Assembly: GCF_018333235.1 (NCBI RefSeq)
Contig: NZ_BORP01000001.1
Coordinates: forward strand, 1,054,001-1,118,000
From: Ornithinibacillus bavariensis
GTDB taxonomy: Bacteria > Bacillota > Bacilli > Bacillales > Amphibacillaceae
Direction of reading: 5' to 3'
DNA: 64,000 nucleotides
Shown one piece after another: positions 25,892 through 35,611 of the stretch (position 1 is its first letter; each line of letters opens with the position of its first letter). Position numbers and translations under genes: made by a program. The notes beneath the pieces were generated by a model. The model made no database searches and was not told the DNA's origin. It worked only from the letters and a program-made list of their open reading frames with translations.

Positions 25892-25964
25892 ATCTTTTTT
25901 GAAAAAAAATTATTATTTTTTGTAGAATCATAGAAACTCACAATAAAAAAAGAAAAAATTTGAA

Positions 25965-26001
25965 CAAAAAAGAGTCCACGGTACTTAAACCATAGACTCT
26001 T
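25965..26001 (-). terminator. terminator of the PilZ gene
   Basis: A 13-bp stem with two G-U pairs (AAGAGTC.../...GACTCTT) overlaps the stop codon and is followed by TTTTT on the minus strand. Confidence 0.8.
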
Positions 26002-26554
26002 CCCCAATCAGTCCTACTTTTATTCGCTTTTTTCTACGCTCTGCCATTATCTGATTCAATAGTTGATATAACAGCTCTCTATCTTCGTCAAACAGATTGG
26101 TGAACTGAACCCCATATCCAAATCTATCTCTATCCGGATATAATTCCTTCCTAACAATTCTACCTTTGACAATGAACATACTATCCTTTAAGGAAAACCG
26201 CAGTTTAATCCTAATTTCTTCCTCAATTGGATATTCAAACTCCCCAACAACCTTCACACCACCCACGCTTATGTTCTTCAATACACCATTAAAGAATTTT
26301 GGGTTTAATGCTTCATTCTCTATGTCGAGAAATTCTACAAAGCATGGAACATCATCTAAATTTACACGAAAATTTTCTCTAAGGTTTATGCCAGTGAAAG
26401 TTGGGTAAGCTGGAGGTTCATTCTTATCCTGGGTAGTTGTGCTTTCCATTGTTAAATGAGGTTTTTGGGATGATTTACGTAATAATAAATATAAAGACAG
26501 TATTAATAGGAATACAACTCCCAACAGAATATAAATCCATACTGTGTAATCCAT
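25985..26554 (-). CDS. membrane-tethered PilZ-domain protein
   Basis: A 189-aa protein with one N-terminal membrane helix (VWIYILLGVVFLLILSLYLLL), a short linker and a PilZ domain at about 60-175. The c-di-GMP-binding motifs are visible: RENFR (RxxxR) and NISVGG (D/NxSxxG). The remaining sequence (VKGRIVRKELYPDRDRFGYGVQFTNL) is typical PilZ. It is therefore a likely c-di-GMP receptor at the membrane, perhaps acting on flagella or a secretion step. A c-di-GMP-I riboswitch lies in its 5' leader, so both the mRNA and the product should respond to the same messenger. The ATG is preceded by GAGGTGAG. Confidence 0.88.
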   Translation of the reverse strand: MDYTVWIYILLGVVFLLILSLYLLLRKSSQKPHLTMESTTTQDKNEPPAYPTFTGINLRENFRVNLDDVPCFVEFLDIENEALNPKFFNGVLKNISVGGVKVVGEFEYPIEEEIRIKLRFSLKDSMFIVKGRIVRKELYPDRDRFGYGVQFTNLFDEDRELLYQLLNQIMAERRKKRIKVGLIGEESMV

Positions 26555-26654
26555 TATCTCACCTCACTTTAATTAAATTTGCTTTCGAAAATAGGTGTGA
26601 AGAGTTAATGAAATTTAGGAGAACCCAAGTAGTATCTCCCTAACTATAGTTCCG

Positions 26655-26745
26655 GCTTTCTTCGGTAGCAAGGCAGCCATCACTCAAACGGTATTAGGCC
26701 CTTTGCTTTGCGTCCCTATCTTTCGACAGGTTTGCCTTTTTCGAA
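26655..26745 (-). ncRNA. c-di-GMP-I riboswitch (GEMM) before the PilZ gene
   Basis: Minus-strand order: AAGGCAAACC, P2 hairpin capped by CGAAAG, AGGGACGCAAAGC, GGGCCTAA, and P3 hairpin with GGCTGCCTTGCTACCGAAG. This matches the class I c-di-GMP aptamer, including the GGACGCAAAGC core. About 100 nt separate it from the ATG; no strong terminator is seen there, so control may be at translation. Confidence 0.9.
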
Positions 26746-26785
26746 AAATATATCTAGTGCCATTATACTATAAATATTTCCATAA

Positions 26786-26794
26786 TTCGACAAA
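26786..26794 (-). promoter_or_regulatory. possible Spo0A box before the PilZ riboswitch
   Basis: TTTGTCGAA on the minus strand is a full match to the 0A-box consensus TTTGTCRAA, upstream of a TATAAT-like element that would drive the riboswitch transcript. Confidence 0.4.
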
Positions 26795-26919
26795 TTTTCT
26801 ATTAAAAATACTAAATAACCATAGCAATTAATAAAAATAATAGAAAAGACCTATTCCATAAGTCCTCTTTAATGGTTAAAGTGTCCCCGGATTATTTTTG
26901 AATCTTTTTCTTTCTCTAA

Positions 26920-26948
26920 ACAAAAAAAGCATGCAACAATGCATGCTT
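26920..26948 (-). terminator. terminator of the pot operon
   Basis: A perfect 8-bp stem (AAGCATGC arm) followed by TTTTTTT on the minus strand, after potB. Confidence 0.93.
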
Positions 26949-26951
26949 CCA

Positions 26952-27803
26952 TTATGTTAAAAGCTTTCGATCCTTCCGATTTGTAAAGCGCATAAATAAC
27001 ATCAGTGATAGTAATACAAGCACCATCAATAATAACGACAATGCTGCACCAAGCTGCCAGTTCATCTCAACTAGGAATGCATCACGAATTACATTTCCAA
27101 CCATCAACAGTTTACCGCCAGTAAATAAATCCGTTACGACGAATACACTTATTGCTGGTACGAAAGTAATGATGAATCCAGCCAGAATACCAGGGAAAGT
27201 CAACGGTAGAGTAACATTCAGGAATGTTTTTATCGGTCTTGCACCGAGATCCTCTGATGCTTCTAAAAAGGTTTTATCCAACTGTTCAATCGATGAATAA
27301 ATGGGTAATATCATAAATGGCAAGAAACCATAAACTAAACCGATGATAACTCCACCTGGAGAGTACAGCAATGCTAATGGCTCTTTAATAATACCTAAAT
27401 CCATTAATACATTGTTGATAACCCCTTTATTATTCATTAAGATAATCCATGAATATAATCGAACAAGTAAGTTCGTCCAGAACGGTACCATAACAAGTAA
27501 GAGTAATAAGTTTTTCCACTTACCAGCGTGTGCGATAAAATATGCAAATGGATATGCAACAATAAGGCATACGATAGTTGCTACTAATGCCCACCAAATG
27601 GATTGCCAAATAACTTTGGCATAAAGTGAGCTGAATGCAGAAGCGTAGGCTTTTGTACTAAACTTATAGATAATAGCACCAAAATCACCATTGGTTGTGA
27701 AGCTGATTACCGCAATAAAGATAACTGGTACTACTAAAAATAATGTTAACCAAAACAGACTGGGGGATAACAGTAAATAGGCTTTTTTAAAGCTTTTTCT
27801 CAT
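26952..27803 (-). CDS. potB: spermidine/putrescine ABC permease PotB
   Basis: Membrane permease of 283 aa with six helices. The binding-protein-dependent transport loop EASEDLGARPIKTFLNVTLPLTFPGILAG is near the C-terminal third. N-terminal SPSLFWLTLFLVVPVIFIAVISF and FAYFIAHAGKWKNLLLLLVMVPFWTNLLVRLYSWIILM are typical of PotB. It is last in the leftward operon and overlaps potC by 17 bp. Confidence 0.9.
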   Translation of the reverse strand: MRKSFKKAYLLLSPSLFWLTLFLVVPVIFIAVISFTTNGDFGAIIYKFSTKAYASAFSSLYAKVIWQSIWWALVATIVCLIVAYPFAYFIAHAGKWKNLLLLLVMVPFWTNLLVRLYSWIILMNNKGVINNVLMDLGIIKEPLALLYSPGGVIIGLVYGFLPFMILPIYSSIEQLDKTFLEASEDLGARPIKTFLNVTLPLTFPGILAGFIITFVPAISVFVVTDLFTGGKLLMVGNVIRDAFLVEMNWQLGAALSLLLMVLVLLSLMLFMRFTNRKDRKLLT

Positions 27804-28593
27804 TTAAATTTTCCCCCTTCCTCATTCTTAGTCCTACCACTACTACGACAATTACCATTAATAATATGATGATCGTCGATAATGCGTTAACCTCTGGTGA
27901 AACGCCTAGACGTACCATCGAATAAACAAGTACCGGTAACGTATTACTACCAGGCCCTAAAGTAAAGAACGAAATGACAAATTCATCTAATGAAATGGTA
28001 AATGCTAACAATGCTCCAGCCATTATCCCAGGAAAAATGAGTGGAAATGTTACTCTCCAAAAGGTCTGCCATTCGTTTGCACCTAAGTCCTTTGCCGCTT
28101 CTTCAAGTGAACTATCAAAGGAGGATAATCTAGCTAAAACGACTAGCATTACATAGGAAATCGTGATGGCAACATGACCGGGAATTGCTGTATTCAAGCC
28201 TAAAGACATATTTAGTAGTCCATAAATTGCAAGCAATGCTACCGCAACAACAATATCCGGAATAACAACCGGAATATAAAATAGAAACTCAACAGATTTC
28301 TTACCAATAAAGGTATAGCGATGTAATGCTAATGCTGCAAGAGTACCTAAAATGGTAGCAATAATAGTGGTAATAACCGCTATATATAAGCTATTTAATG
28401 TCGCTCCAATTAGTTGGCTGTTCTTAAATAATGAACCATACCATTCTAGGGTAAAGCCGGTCCAAACCGTTCCTAGCTTAGAATCATTAAATGAAAATAT
28501 AATCACAAATAAAATAGGGATATAAAAGAATAAAAAGACGAGTAGGGAAAACGAAAATAATATTTTCTTCGTTCTAGCTCTCACATTTTCCAC
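27787..28593 (-). CDS. potC: spermidine/putrescine ABC permease PotC
   Basis: Membrane permease of 268 aa. FNDSKLGTVWTGFTLEWYGSLF is the PotC signature, and the cytosolic coupling loop is EEAAKDLGANEWQTFWRVTFPLIFPGIMAG. Six helices are predicted. It lies 270 bp downstream of potD, separated by a structured segment, and overlaps potB. The order potA-D-C-B differs from the usual A-B-C-D. Confidence 0.9.
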   Translation of the reverse strand: MENVRARTKKILFSFSLLVFLFFYIPILFVIIFSFNDSKLGTVWTGFTLEWYGSLFKNSQLIGATLNSLYIAVITTIIATILGTLAALALHRYTFIGKKSVEFLFYIPVVIPDIVVAVALLAIYGLLNMSLGLNTAIPGHVAITISYVMLVVLARLSSFDSSLEEAAKDLGANEWQTFWRVTFPLIFPGIMAGALLAFTISLDEFVISFFTLGPGSNTLPVLVYSMVRLGVSPEVNALSTIIILLMVIVVVVVGLRMRKGENLNEKKL

Positions 28594-28611
28594 CTACCTT
28601 CCTATTAGAAA

Positions 28612-28712
28612 AGCATAAGACGCCCGGGTATAGACGTACTAACTGTGCCTGGCAATGCCAGGTGGGTCGACGTTGGCCGTAACGACCGATTTTAGTCGAC
28701 ATTCCTTTTATC
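28612..28712. repeat. GC-rich structured element between potD and potC
   Basis: This stretch has CCTGGCA/TGCCAGG as a hairpin and two GTCGAC words flanking a region with GGCCGTAACG. It is far richer in GC than its surroundings. It may be an interspersed element or RNA structure; I cannot name the family. Confidence 0.45.
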
Positions 28713-28801
28713 AAAAGTTAATGTAGAATTATCTTGAACTGAAGGAAGTCCGCTAGTGATTGACACATGAAGCTAGACAACTTCGTAATAAACATATGAG
28801 A

Positions 28802-28848
28802 AGAGGATGTCCTAAGTAAGTAATAAACCTTAACTTAAGACAGCCTCT
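28802..28848 (-). terminator. hairpin downstream of potD
   Basis: A 16-bp imperfect stem (AGAGGCTGTCTTAAGT with two to three mismatches) followed by TCTTCTC on the minus strand. It may be a leaky terminator that lowers permease expression relative to potD. Confidence 0.55.
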
Positions 28849-28863
28849 CTATGAAATTCTGAA

Positions 28864-29928
28864 TTATTCAACCTTGGCTTCCTGGAATAAACGGTTCATG
28901 TATTGTGTCCGCTCTGTATCAAGTGGAAGGTTCCACTTCGCATTTTTGATGACTTCATCAGGGAATTGCATTCCAGGGCTATTTTTAATTTCATCTGGTA
29001 AAATCTTCAATGCTTCATCATTCGGATTTCCATAAGGGATAAATTCCGAAAGCTTTTTACTTACTTCTGGACGTAGCAAGTAGTTAATAAACACTTCAGC
29101 CGTGTATTTATTCTTAGCTGTTTTTGGAATTGCCATAGCATCTAGCCACACAATTCCCCCCTCTTTAGGAAGAACAAAATCGATGTTTTCATTCTCTAAC
29201 CAAGCAGTAGATGCAGAACCAGAGTATGCATGTGCAATCCATACTTCACCACTAACTAATCGATCAGATGGTGTTGCATCAAATGCTAATACATTTGGAA
29301 CTACTTCTTTTAATTTATTAAATCCTTCCTCTAGCTGTTCTTTAGTAGGATCATTCATATCATTACCTAATAGCTGCTGAAGCATATTTGATACTTCTTT
29401 AGACTCCTCTAGTAGTGCAACTTTCCCTTTATATTCTGGGTTCCATAGGTCTGCCCAGCTTGTAGGAGGTTCTTTAATGAATTCTTTATTATAAGCAATT
29501 CCGTCATAACCGTACATAAATGGTACGGAATATTTATTGTCTGGATCAAATGGCATATCATGCCATGCATCTCCAATATTTTTATAGTTAGGAATATTAT
29601 CAAAATCAATTTCTAGCAGCAAATCATTATCAACCATTTGCTTTACATAATAATCTGAAGGGAAAACTAAATCATAAGCAACAGTTCCACTTTGTACCTT
29701 TGTAAGCATTTCATGGTTAGAGTTATAAGTAGAATAAACGACATCTACCCCAAATTCCTTTTCGAAATCATCTAGTACTTCTTGTGGAATGTACTCACTC
29801 CAATTAAATACATACAGCTTATCACTTAATTTCTTTTCCCCACTAGCGTTGTCCTCTTTATCGGAGCCACATGCTGCTAGAAATAATATCATCATACTTA
29901 AAAGTCCAAATAGAAAAAGCTTTTTCAA
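28864..29928 (-). CDS. potD: spermidine/putrescine-binding lipoprotein PotD
   Basis: Extracellular substrate-binding lipoprotein of 354 aa with a signal and lipobox (MMILFLAACGS). The mature part has KLYVFNWSEYIPQEVLDDFEKEFGVDVVYSTYNSNHEML, LVFPSDYYVKQM, MYGYDGIAYN and the C-terminal YMNRLFQEAK, all family features. It follows potA by 62 bp. The polyamine specificity is by family; which polyamine is not known. Confidence 0.92.
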   Translation of the reverse strand: MKKLFLFGLLSMMILFLAACGSDKEDNASGEKKLSDKLYVFNWSEYIPQEVLDDFEKEFGVDVVYSTYNSNHEMLTKVQSGTVAYDLVFPSDYYVKQMVDNDLLLEIDFDNIPNYKNIGDAWHDMPFDPDNKYSVPFMYGYDGIAYNKEFIKEPPTSWADLWNPEYKGKVALLEESKEVSNMLQQLLGNDMNDPTKEQLEEGFNKLKEVVPNVLAFDATPSDRLVSGEVWIAHAYSGSASTAWLENENIDFVLPKEGGIVWLDAMAIPKTAKNKYTAEVFINYLLRPEVSKKLSEFIPYGNPNDEALKILPDEIKNSPGMQFPDEVIKNAKWNLPLDTERTQYMNRLFQEAKVE

Positions 29929-29990
29929 TCCTTCCCATCTCCAATCATTTAAATTAGGTTACTGTCATAGATGGACAGCATTACTATATA

Positions 29991-31067
29991 TTATTTTATA
30001 AGCATAACTGCATTTTCAGGGTTCCAGCTTACATACACATCATTATTATTCGTTAATTCCGCAATATTTTCATGAGACTCATTGATCGTGAGTTCTTTAC
30101 CATCTGATAAACGAACAACAATCTTCGTAACGGAGCCAACGTATATCTTCTCCTTGAAGGTACATTTTAAATTTATAGGACCCTCAATTGGAGTATTACT
30201 AACTTTCATTTTTTCTGGTCGGACAGAGAGGAATGCATGCTCCTTCAAAGCCACTTCGGACGAATTAGGAATTTCAATCGTTTGATCTGCTAGTTCCAAT
30301 GTTGCCATGTCACCATTTACCGCCGAAACATTACCGTCTAAGATGTTCGTTTGACCGATGAAATCAGCGACAAATCGCGTTCTCGGTTTTTCATATATTT
30401 CACGCGGTGTACCTATCTGCTCAATTTTCCCTTTATTCATAACTACGATACGATCAGACATTGTTAATGCTTCTTCTTGATCATGTGTTACATAAATAAA
30501 CGTAATATTTAGTGTCTGTTGCAGATGTTTCAATTCCAGTTGCATTTGTTTACGTAGCTTTAAATCCAGGGCACCAAGTGGCTCATCAAGTAAGAGCACC
30601 TTAGGATTATTCACAATTGCTCGGGCAATTGCAATACGTTGTTGCTGGCCACCACTAAGCTGCTTTGGCTTACGAGTCCCATATTCTTCTAATTGTACAA
30701 GCTTCAGTGCTTTGGTAACTCGCTCTTTAATCTCTTCCTTACCGACCTTCTTCATTTTCAATCCGAAGGCGACATTATCGTATACATTCATATGAGGAAA
30801 TAGAGAGTAGCTTTGAAAAACAGTATTGACTTCCCGCTTATATGGCTCCATATCATCTACTTGATTACCATTTAAAAGAATCTTTCCAGAAGTCGGCTTT
30901 TCAAAGCCAGCAATCATCCGTAATGTGGTTGTTTTTCCACATCCTGATGGGCCGAGTAAGGTTAAGAACTCCCCAGCCTTAATATCCAAGTTCAAGTCAT
31001 CCACTACTATTGTGTCGTCAAACTCTTTTGTTACATGTTCCAGCTTTACCATTTGAACACCCAACAT
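29991..31067 (-). CDS. potA: polyamine ABC transporter ATPase PotA
   Basis: ATP-binding subunit of 358 aa. Walker [17 protein letters not shown], signature [15 protein letters not shown], Walker [15 protein letters not shown], and switch His in [10 protein letters not shown] are all present, followed by the C-terminal OB-type domain ([13 protein letters not shown]). GGAGG-type site and ATG are slightly unclear: starts at MLGV or MVKLEHV (31052) are both possible. It is the first gene of the pot operon. Confidence 0.92.
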   Translation of the reverse strand: MLGVQMVKLEHVTKEFDDTIVVDDLNLDIKAGEFLTLLGPSGCGKTTTLRMIAGFEKPTSGKILLNGNQVDDMEPYKREVNTVFQSYSLFPHMNVYDNVAFGLKMKKVGKEEIKERVTKALKLVQLEEYGTRKPKQLSGGQQQRIAIARAIVNNPKVLLLDEPLGALDLKLRKQMQLELKHLQQTLNITFIYVTHDQEEALTMSDRIVVMNKGKIEQIGTPREIYEKPRTRFVADFIGQTNILDGNVSAVNGDMATLELADQTIEIPNSSEVALKEHAFLSVRPEKMKVSNTPIEGPINLKCTFKEKIYVGSVTKIVVRLSDGKELTINESHENIAELTNNNDVYVSWNPENAVMLIK

Positions 31068-31499
31068 GCTTCCCTCCGTTTCCTTTATTTCTTTGTTTCC
31101 TATGAGGTAAGTGAATTTTCTCCACTATTCGCGCCTGCAATTTTGAAGCATTGCGTAATCATTACTTTTTCCTTGCTGTGTTTTGCTATTCAAAAACAGA
31201 GGAAAAAGTACTGTTTTTTGACATTTTTCATCGTTTATTAGAGAAAGAATGACAATCAGTCATAATTTTTGGCATTAAAAATACACCCTTCTCTACCAGG
31301 TAAAGGCATCGCCACGCGATTTTTCCTTCCCCGTTGGGTGCGTACTGTTCGGTGAATCTATTCAACATTACCAAAAATCAACAACTAATTTTTTATAAAA
31401 GCTACTATCCTTTCCCCAATAATGTATGCATTACTATTATCAGACATGAAAAATTTGCAAAGCTCCATATCTATTCAAATAGATTTTATTACAATGCTA
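31068..31499. other. upstream region of the pot operon
   Basis: AT-rich except for a GC-rich structured segment at 31280-31345. It presumably carries the promoter of potA on the minus strand. ORFs here have no ribosome binding site. Confidence 0.5.
31280..31345 (-). ncRNA. unidentified structured leader candidate upstream of potA
   Basis: On the minus strand CACCC ... GGGTG encloses ATCGC-GTG-GCGAT and a CCC-AACG-GGG hairpin, and the outer stem is followed by TATTTTTAAT, as in an attenuator. It lies about 215 nt before potA. I matched it to no known riboswitch family. Confidence 0.3.
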
Positions 31500-31529
31500 A
31501 AAAAAATATAGCACGATTGGGCATGCTAT
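31500..31529 (-). terminator. terminator of the GyrI-like gene
   Basis: ATAGCATG and CGTGCTAT form an 8-bp stem (one G-U) followed by ATTTTTTTT on the minus strand, 60 bp after the stop. Confidence 0.75.
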
Positions 31530-31591
31530 TCAATAGTTTTTTTATATTTATTTTTTTATTTTTTATATGGGAAAATAGAGTAATCAAATCA

Positions 31592-32041
31592 CTAGGGTTT
31601 AATCGGTACACATATTTCGCTAAAAGGGTTATCGGTCACTTCAGCAATGTATCTTTCTATAATCGGTTTGTTTTCTAACTGATAGCCATTACTAAATAAA
31701 ATTGGAAAAATCTTAGTGTATGCTTCTTGAATCGCTTTATCTGTATGTTCCACTTCAAAAATAAGATATTTCCCTCCAGAGAGTTCCCCCTCATCGATTG
31801 AATCGTCTAGTTGATAATTGTCTGGAAGGACAATACAAGCATCAAATCTACAATGTTCAGGTTTTGTTGTTTTCGGATCATCTTGTGAGATTGCTAGTAT
31901 TGCTGCGGATTTAAAAAGACCTTTCTCCTTCGCCCACTTTTTCAAAGGCTCCATTACCTCGCTATTTGCTGGACCATATGGACCAACTCTCCGCATATAA
32001 GCTATTCGATGGTTTGGAATGACTTCTTCTCTAAACTTCAT
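31592..32041 (-). CDS. GyrI-like small-molecule-binding protein
   Basis: A 149-aa stand-alone GyrI/AraC-effector-binding (SHS2) domain. The start KFREEVIPNHRIAYMRRVGPYG and the FDACIVLP, GGKYLIFEVEHT, RYIAEVTDNPFSEICVPIKP stretches are typical of the GyrI-like family that binds drugs or other small hydrophobic ligands. There is no DNA-binding domain. It is a single gene, adjacent to neither a pump nor a regulator in the same direction. Ligand unknown. Confidence 0.82.
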   Translation of the reverse strand: MKFREEVIPNHRIAYMRRVGPYGPANSEVMEPLKKWAKEKGLFKSAAILAISQDDPKTTKPEHCRFDACIVLPDNYQLDDSIDEGELSGGKYLIFEVEHTDKAIQEAYTKIFPILFSNGYQLENKPIIERYIAEVTDNPFSEICVPIKP

Positions 32042-32174
32042 ACGACTGTTTCTTCCCTTCTTTATTGATATTTGTTGTTACATTTCGTAATGTAACATGT
32101 TATAAAAATTTTTACAGTATATTTTTAAAAATATTCAATTAATTCGTCAAATAATTGAATGTAGGAGGTAACTA

Positions 32175-32273
32175 ATGGTATCTCAATATATTAGCTCTAT
32201 TTTTTTTAATATCATTCAAAAATATGTTAATTTAGCCGATAAACCAAAAGTGACCTTAATGGGAGAAAGATGA
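32175..32273 (+). CDS. possible 32-aa peptide before the chemoreceptor gene
   Basis: ATG ORF of 32 codons ([17 protein letters not shown]...) behind a strong AGGAGG six bases upstream. It overlaps the SigD promoter of the next gene, which argues against it; the ribosome site may instead be chance. No function assigned. Confidence 0.25.
   Translation: MVSQYISSIFFNIIQKYVNLADKPKVTLMGER
32217..32242 (+). promoter_or_regulatory. SigD promoter of the chemoreceptor gene
   Basis: CAAA, 14 bp, and a perfect GCCGATAA, about 70 bp before the start codon at 32311. Confidence 0.65.
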
Positions 32274-32310
32274 AAAATGTTCAACAGGGGAAAACAACGA
32301 GGTGAAAATG

Positions 32311-34380
32311 ATGGAAAAAGGTAGGGATAGTAATACAAAAGGATTTGGTAGGATTCGAAATAGTATCTCGATGAAGGTAGCTTTCATATTGCTGATAATG
32401 ATCGTCGTTATTTTTTCTATTACAGGATCGATAATTTTTTCGTATACGAGATCATTGTTAGTAAATAACGTAGAAACAGAACTATCAACGAAGAGTGAAG
32501 CGATTGCAGCCCAAGTTGATAGCCTTTTTGCGGAAAAAGGGGCTATAATTAAGCAGTTTGCTACAAATCAAGAAGTAATCAGATTATTAGATACTGCAAA
32601 ATCAAGAGATGACGTAAAAGACAATTCATACTTTGATGATGTGTCGAAAACACTTGATGAAATAGTGAAAAATAACGATTCCATTGCAATGGCTTGGGTA
32701 GCCAGTAATAAAGGAAATTATTTGATTGGAAGTAACAATGTATTATCTGACCCTAGCTTCGATATTGCTAGTCGTCCATGGTATGAACCTGCTTTAGCTA
32801 AAGATGATGTGTACTTCACCGAACCGTATATGGATGAAGTATTTGGCAAAATAATTTTAAGTGTGATGCAACCTATTAAAGTAGATAATCAACCTATCGG
32901 CATTGTGGCAATCGATATATTTCTAGATGGACTTCCAGAGACAATGCAATCATATAAATTAGGAGAAGGCGGCTATTCCTTTTTATTATCAAGTGATGGT
33001 ACCATTCTTTATCACCCAAACAATGAGTTAATATTACAAGAAAAGCTGCAAAATATGTCAGGGGACTTAGGGGAAATAGGTACTCAAATGATTGAAGGCG
33101 AAAAAGGGCTACGTTTAAGTGAGGTCAATAACCAACAGGAATATATAGGATACGCACCAGTATCTACAACTGGATGGTCAGTTGGAACGTCAATTCCTGA
33201 AAAGAATGCCTTGGATATTCTTCATTCCTACACGATAACTATGGTAATGCTATTCGGAATAGCATGCGTTATTTTAATGATTGTAGTATTTATCCTAATA
33301 AAACAAATGCTTAAGGCAATACCTCATATTACAGAACGCATGAAATTACTGGCATCTGGCGACTTAAGTCAAGAGGAACTACAAACTAAATCTAACGATG
33401 AAATTGGTCAGTTGGTTCAATCGATAAACAAAATGAATCTTTCGATACGAGATTTACTTTATAAGATTAGCTTGGTATCGGATACGGTAAGTACACAAAG
33501 TGAAGAATTGACTCAATCAGCGAATGAAGTAAAAGCAGGTTCTGAGCAGATTGCCACAACTATGCACGAATTATCCTTAGGAGCAGAATCACAGGCAAAT
33601 CAGACTAGCGAGCTCTCCAATGTTATGAGTACATTTGCTAATAGGGTGCAAACTGCGGATGAAAGAGGAGAACGAATTAACCTCTCATCCAAGACCGTTC
33701 TCAACTTGACAGATAAAGGTAGTAATTTAATGAAAATGTCCTCTGAAGAAATGGTTAAAATTAACAAGGTTTTCCAAGATACCGTTCAAAAGGTAGGAGC
33801 ATTAAATAAACAATCTCAAAAAATATCTAATTTAGTCTCTCTTATAAATGATATAGCTGAACAAACAAATCTACTTGCATTAAATGCTGCAATTGAAGCT
33901 GCAAGAGCCGGAGAACATGGAAAGGGATTTGCTGTTGTTGCTGATGAGGTTAGAAGATTAGCAGAACAAGTATCCAACTCCGTTTCCGATATAACTGATA
34001 TTGTTGAGGGTATTAAGATGGAATCAAATTCCGTAACAATAGCTTTACAAGATGGGTATAATGAGGTAGAAAAAGGTACAAACCAAATAAAAATGACTGC
34101 TGAAACTTTTAATGAAATACAAAAAGCTATCAATGAGATGGTTCATCATATACAAGAAATTTCAGAAGCTCTAACTACAGTTGCTACAGGTACACAAGAA
34201 ATGAATGGTGCTGTACAAGAAATTGCTGCTATTTCAGAGGAAGCGGCTGCAGGTGTTGAACAAGTATCTGCTACATCAGAGCAAACCTCTAGCTCTATGG
34301 AGGAAGTAGCAAGTAGCTCTGATCACCTTGCTAAATCTGCTGAAGAGCTAAACGATTTGATTCACCAGTTTAAGCTTTAA
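32311..34380 (+). CDS. methyl-accepting chemotaxis protein (dCache sensor)
   Basis: Chemoreceptor of 689 aa. It has a membrane helix at about 20-45, an extracellular dCache domain ([84 protein letters not shown]), a second helix (about 305-330), HAMP and the signalling hairpin with [39 protein letters not shown]. The dCache motif with RPWY...D is typical of receptors for amino acids or amines. ATG at 32311 fits the GAGGTG site better than the GTG at 32302. Tail ends in FKL, with no CheR pentapeptide. Confidence 0.93.
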   Translation: MEKGRDSNTKGFGRIRNSISMKVAFILLIMIVVIFSITGSIIFSYTRSLLVNNVETELSTKSEAIAAQVDSLFAEKGAIIKQFATNQEVIRLLDTAKSRDDVKDNSYFDDVSKTLDEIVKNNDSIAMAWVASNKGNYLIGSNNVLSDPSFDIASRPWYEPALAKDDVYFTEPYMDEVFGKIILSVMQPIKVDNQPIGIVAIDIFLDGLPETMQSYKLGEGGYSFLLSSDGTILYHPNNELILQEKLQNMSGDLGEIGTQMIEGEKGLRLSEVNNQQEYIGYAPVSTTGWSVGTSIPEKNALDILHSYTITMVMLFGIACVILMIVVFILIKQMLKAIPHITERMKLLASGDLSQEELQTKSNDEIGQLVQSINKMNLSIRDLLYKISLVSDTVSTQSEELTQSANEVKAGSEQIATTMHELSLGAESQANQTSELSNVMSTFANRVQTADERGERINLSSKTVLNLTDKGSNLMKMSSEEMVKINKVFQDTVQKVGALNKQSQKISNLVSLINDIAEQTNLLALNAAIEAARAGEHGKGFAVVADEVRRLAEQVSNSVSDITDIVEGIKMESNSVTIALQDGYNEVEKGTNQIKMTAETFNEIQKAINEMVHHIQEISEALTTVATGTQEMNGAVQEIAAISEEAAAGVEQVSATSEQTSSSMEEVASSSDHLAKSAEELNDLIHQFKL

Positions 34381-34458
34381 TTGTAAACATTCACGAGTAA
34401 AAATTCTGCATAACTTACTTTCTTTCAATATTAATTACGAAAAAAGTTATAAGTAGAC

Positions 34459-34492
34459 GGGCATGATGAATAGCTATTCATCATGCCTTATT
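34459..34492 (+). terminator. terminator of chemoreceptor gene
   Basis: A perfect 28-bp palindrome (arm GGCATGATGAATAG, no loop), followed by TTATTTG. Confidence 0.75.
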
Positions 34493-34666
34493 TGTGTGTC
34501 AAAAGAGTCATGAGATCTGCCTTCACTTACATTATTATATCCCCATTTAGTAATCCACTTCATACATTACTTCCGTTATTTTATTCCATATTAACGACAT
34601 ATTATTCCTTTTATCTTAAAGGGTAGTTATTCACTGCCATAATGAAATAAAAAGGCGGTGATTTTA

Positions 34667-35611
34667 TTGTTAGTGATTCATGATGTAACAAAATATTATA
34701 GGAATAAGTTGGTACTGGAGCATATATCTTTAGACATTCCATCAGGTAGCTGCATTGGACTGGTTGGACCTAATGGTGCTGGAAAATCTACTTTACTAAA
34801 GATTCTTGCCTCTATCATTCAAGATTATCAAGGCAAGGTTCAGCTGAATAATACTAAGAGTACTTTCCAAAAGAAAGTACTTGGATATGTTCCTCAAGAA
34901 ATCTGCTTGGAACAAAGCATATCAGCTTATAGTAATCTTTGTTTCTTCGGAAAACTGTATGGACTAAGCGGAAGACAACTTAAGAAAAGAGCGACGGAAG
35001 TGTTAGAAGAAATTGGCTTATCTAGTCATGCTAAGAATAAAGTGTTGCATTTCTCTGGGGGAATGAAAAGAAGATTGAATATTGGATGTGCACTAATGCA
35101 CCAACCAAAGCTTATTATTATGGATGAACCCACTGTTGGGATAGATCCACAATCTCGAAGGCATATTTTCGAAATGATTCGACACTTACAGGAGACAGGT
35201 TGTACGATCATCTATGCTACACACTATATGGAAGAGGTGGAACAGCTTTGTAACAAGGTTGCCTTTTTAGATTGTGGAAAAATTGTTGAACAAGGGGATA
35301 TTTCCACCTTGATCCAAAAATATACTACCCCATCAGTTTTTGTAAAAGCAAAGAATCTCCAAGTAACAGCATTAGATAAACTCGGCCAAATCTCTGCATA
35401 TAGGCAAGGATTCTTAATCAAGACCGAAATGCCAATTGCTGTCATGAAACAAATCTTATTGATGTACCAGGCAAACACAAGCGAGCTAGAGAGACTTGAG
35501 CTTGTAAAGCCTCGATTAGAAGATGTTTTTTTCACGTTAACCGGAAGTGAGCTAAGAGAGGGAGTACATTCCTCCTCTAAGGAGAGTTCAAAGATAGGAG
35601 GGGTGTCTTAA
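34667..35611 (+). CDS. ABC transporter ATP-binding protein (ABC-2 type)
   Basis: A 314-aa ATPase with Walker A GPNGAGKSTLLKI, signature HFSGGMKRRLNIGCAL, Walker B KLIIMDEPTVGIDPQSRRH and H-loop YATHYMEEVEQL, plus a C-terminal extension of about 90 residues. This belongs to the CcmA/BcrA/DrrA-like ABC-2 exporters. TTG at 34667 fits AAGGCGG eight bases upstream; GTG at 34673 is an alternative. Its stop codon overlaps the ATG of the permease gene by one base. Together with the next three genes it forms an export and regulation unit. Confidence 0.88.
   Translation: MLVIHDVTKYYRNKLVLEHISLDIPSGSCIGLVGPNGAGKSTLLKILASIIQDYQGKVQLNNTKSTFQKKVLGYVPQEICLEQSISAYSNLCFFGKLYGLSGRQLKKRATEVLEEIGLSSHAKNKVLHFSGGMKRRLNIGCALMHQPKLIIMDEPTVGIDPQSRRHIFEMIRHLQETGCTIIYATHYMEEVEQLCNKVAFLDCGKIVEQGDISTLIQKYTTPSVFVKAKNLQVTALDKLGQISAYRQGFLIKTEMPIAVMKQILLMYQANTSELERLELVKPRLEDVFFTLTGSELREGVHSSSKESSKIGGVS

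Noticed and set aside
31334..31678. 114-aa plus-strand ORF between potA and the GyrI-like gene
   Set aside because: No ribosome binding site, it overlaps the end of the GyrI-like gene, and its composition (Phe/Ile/Asn/Tyr) is that of translated AT-rich spacer.
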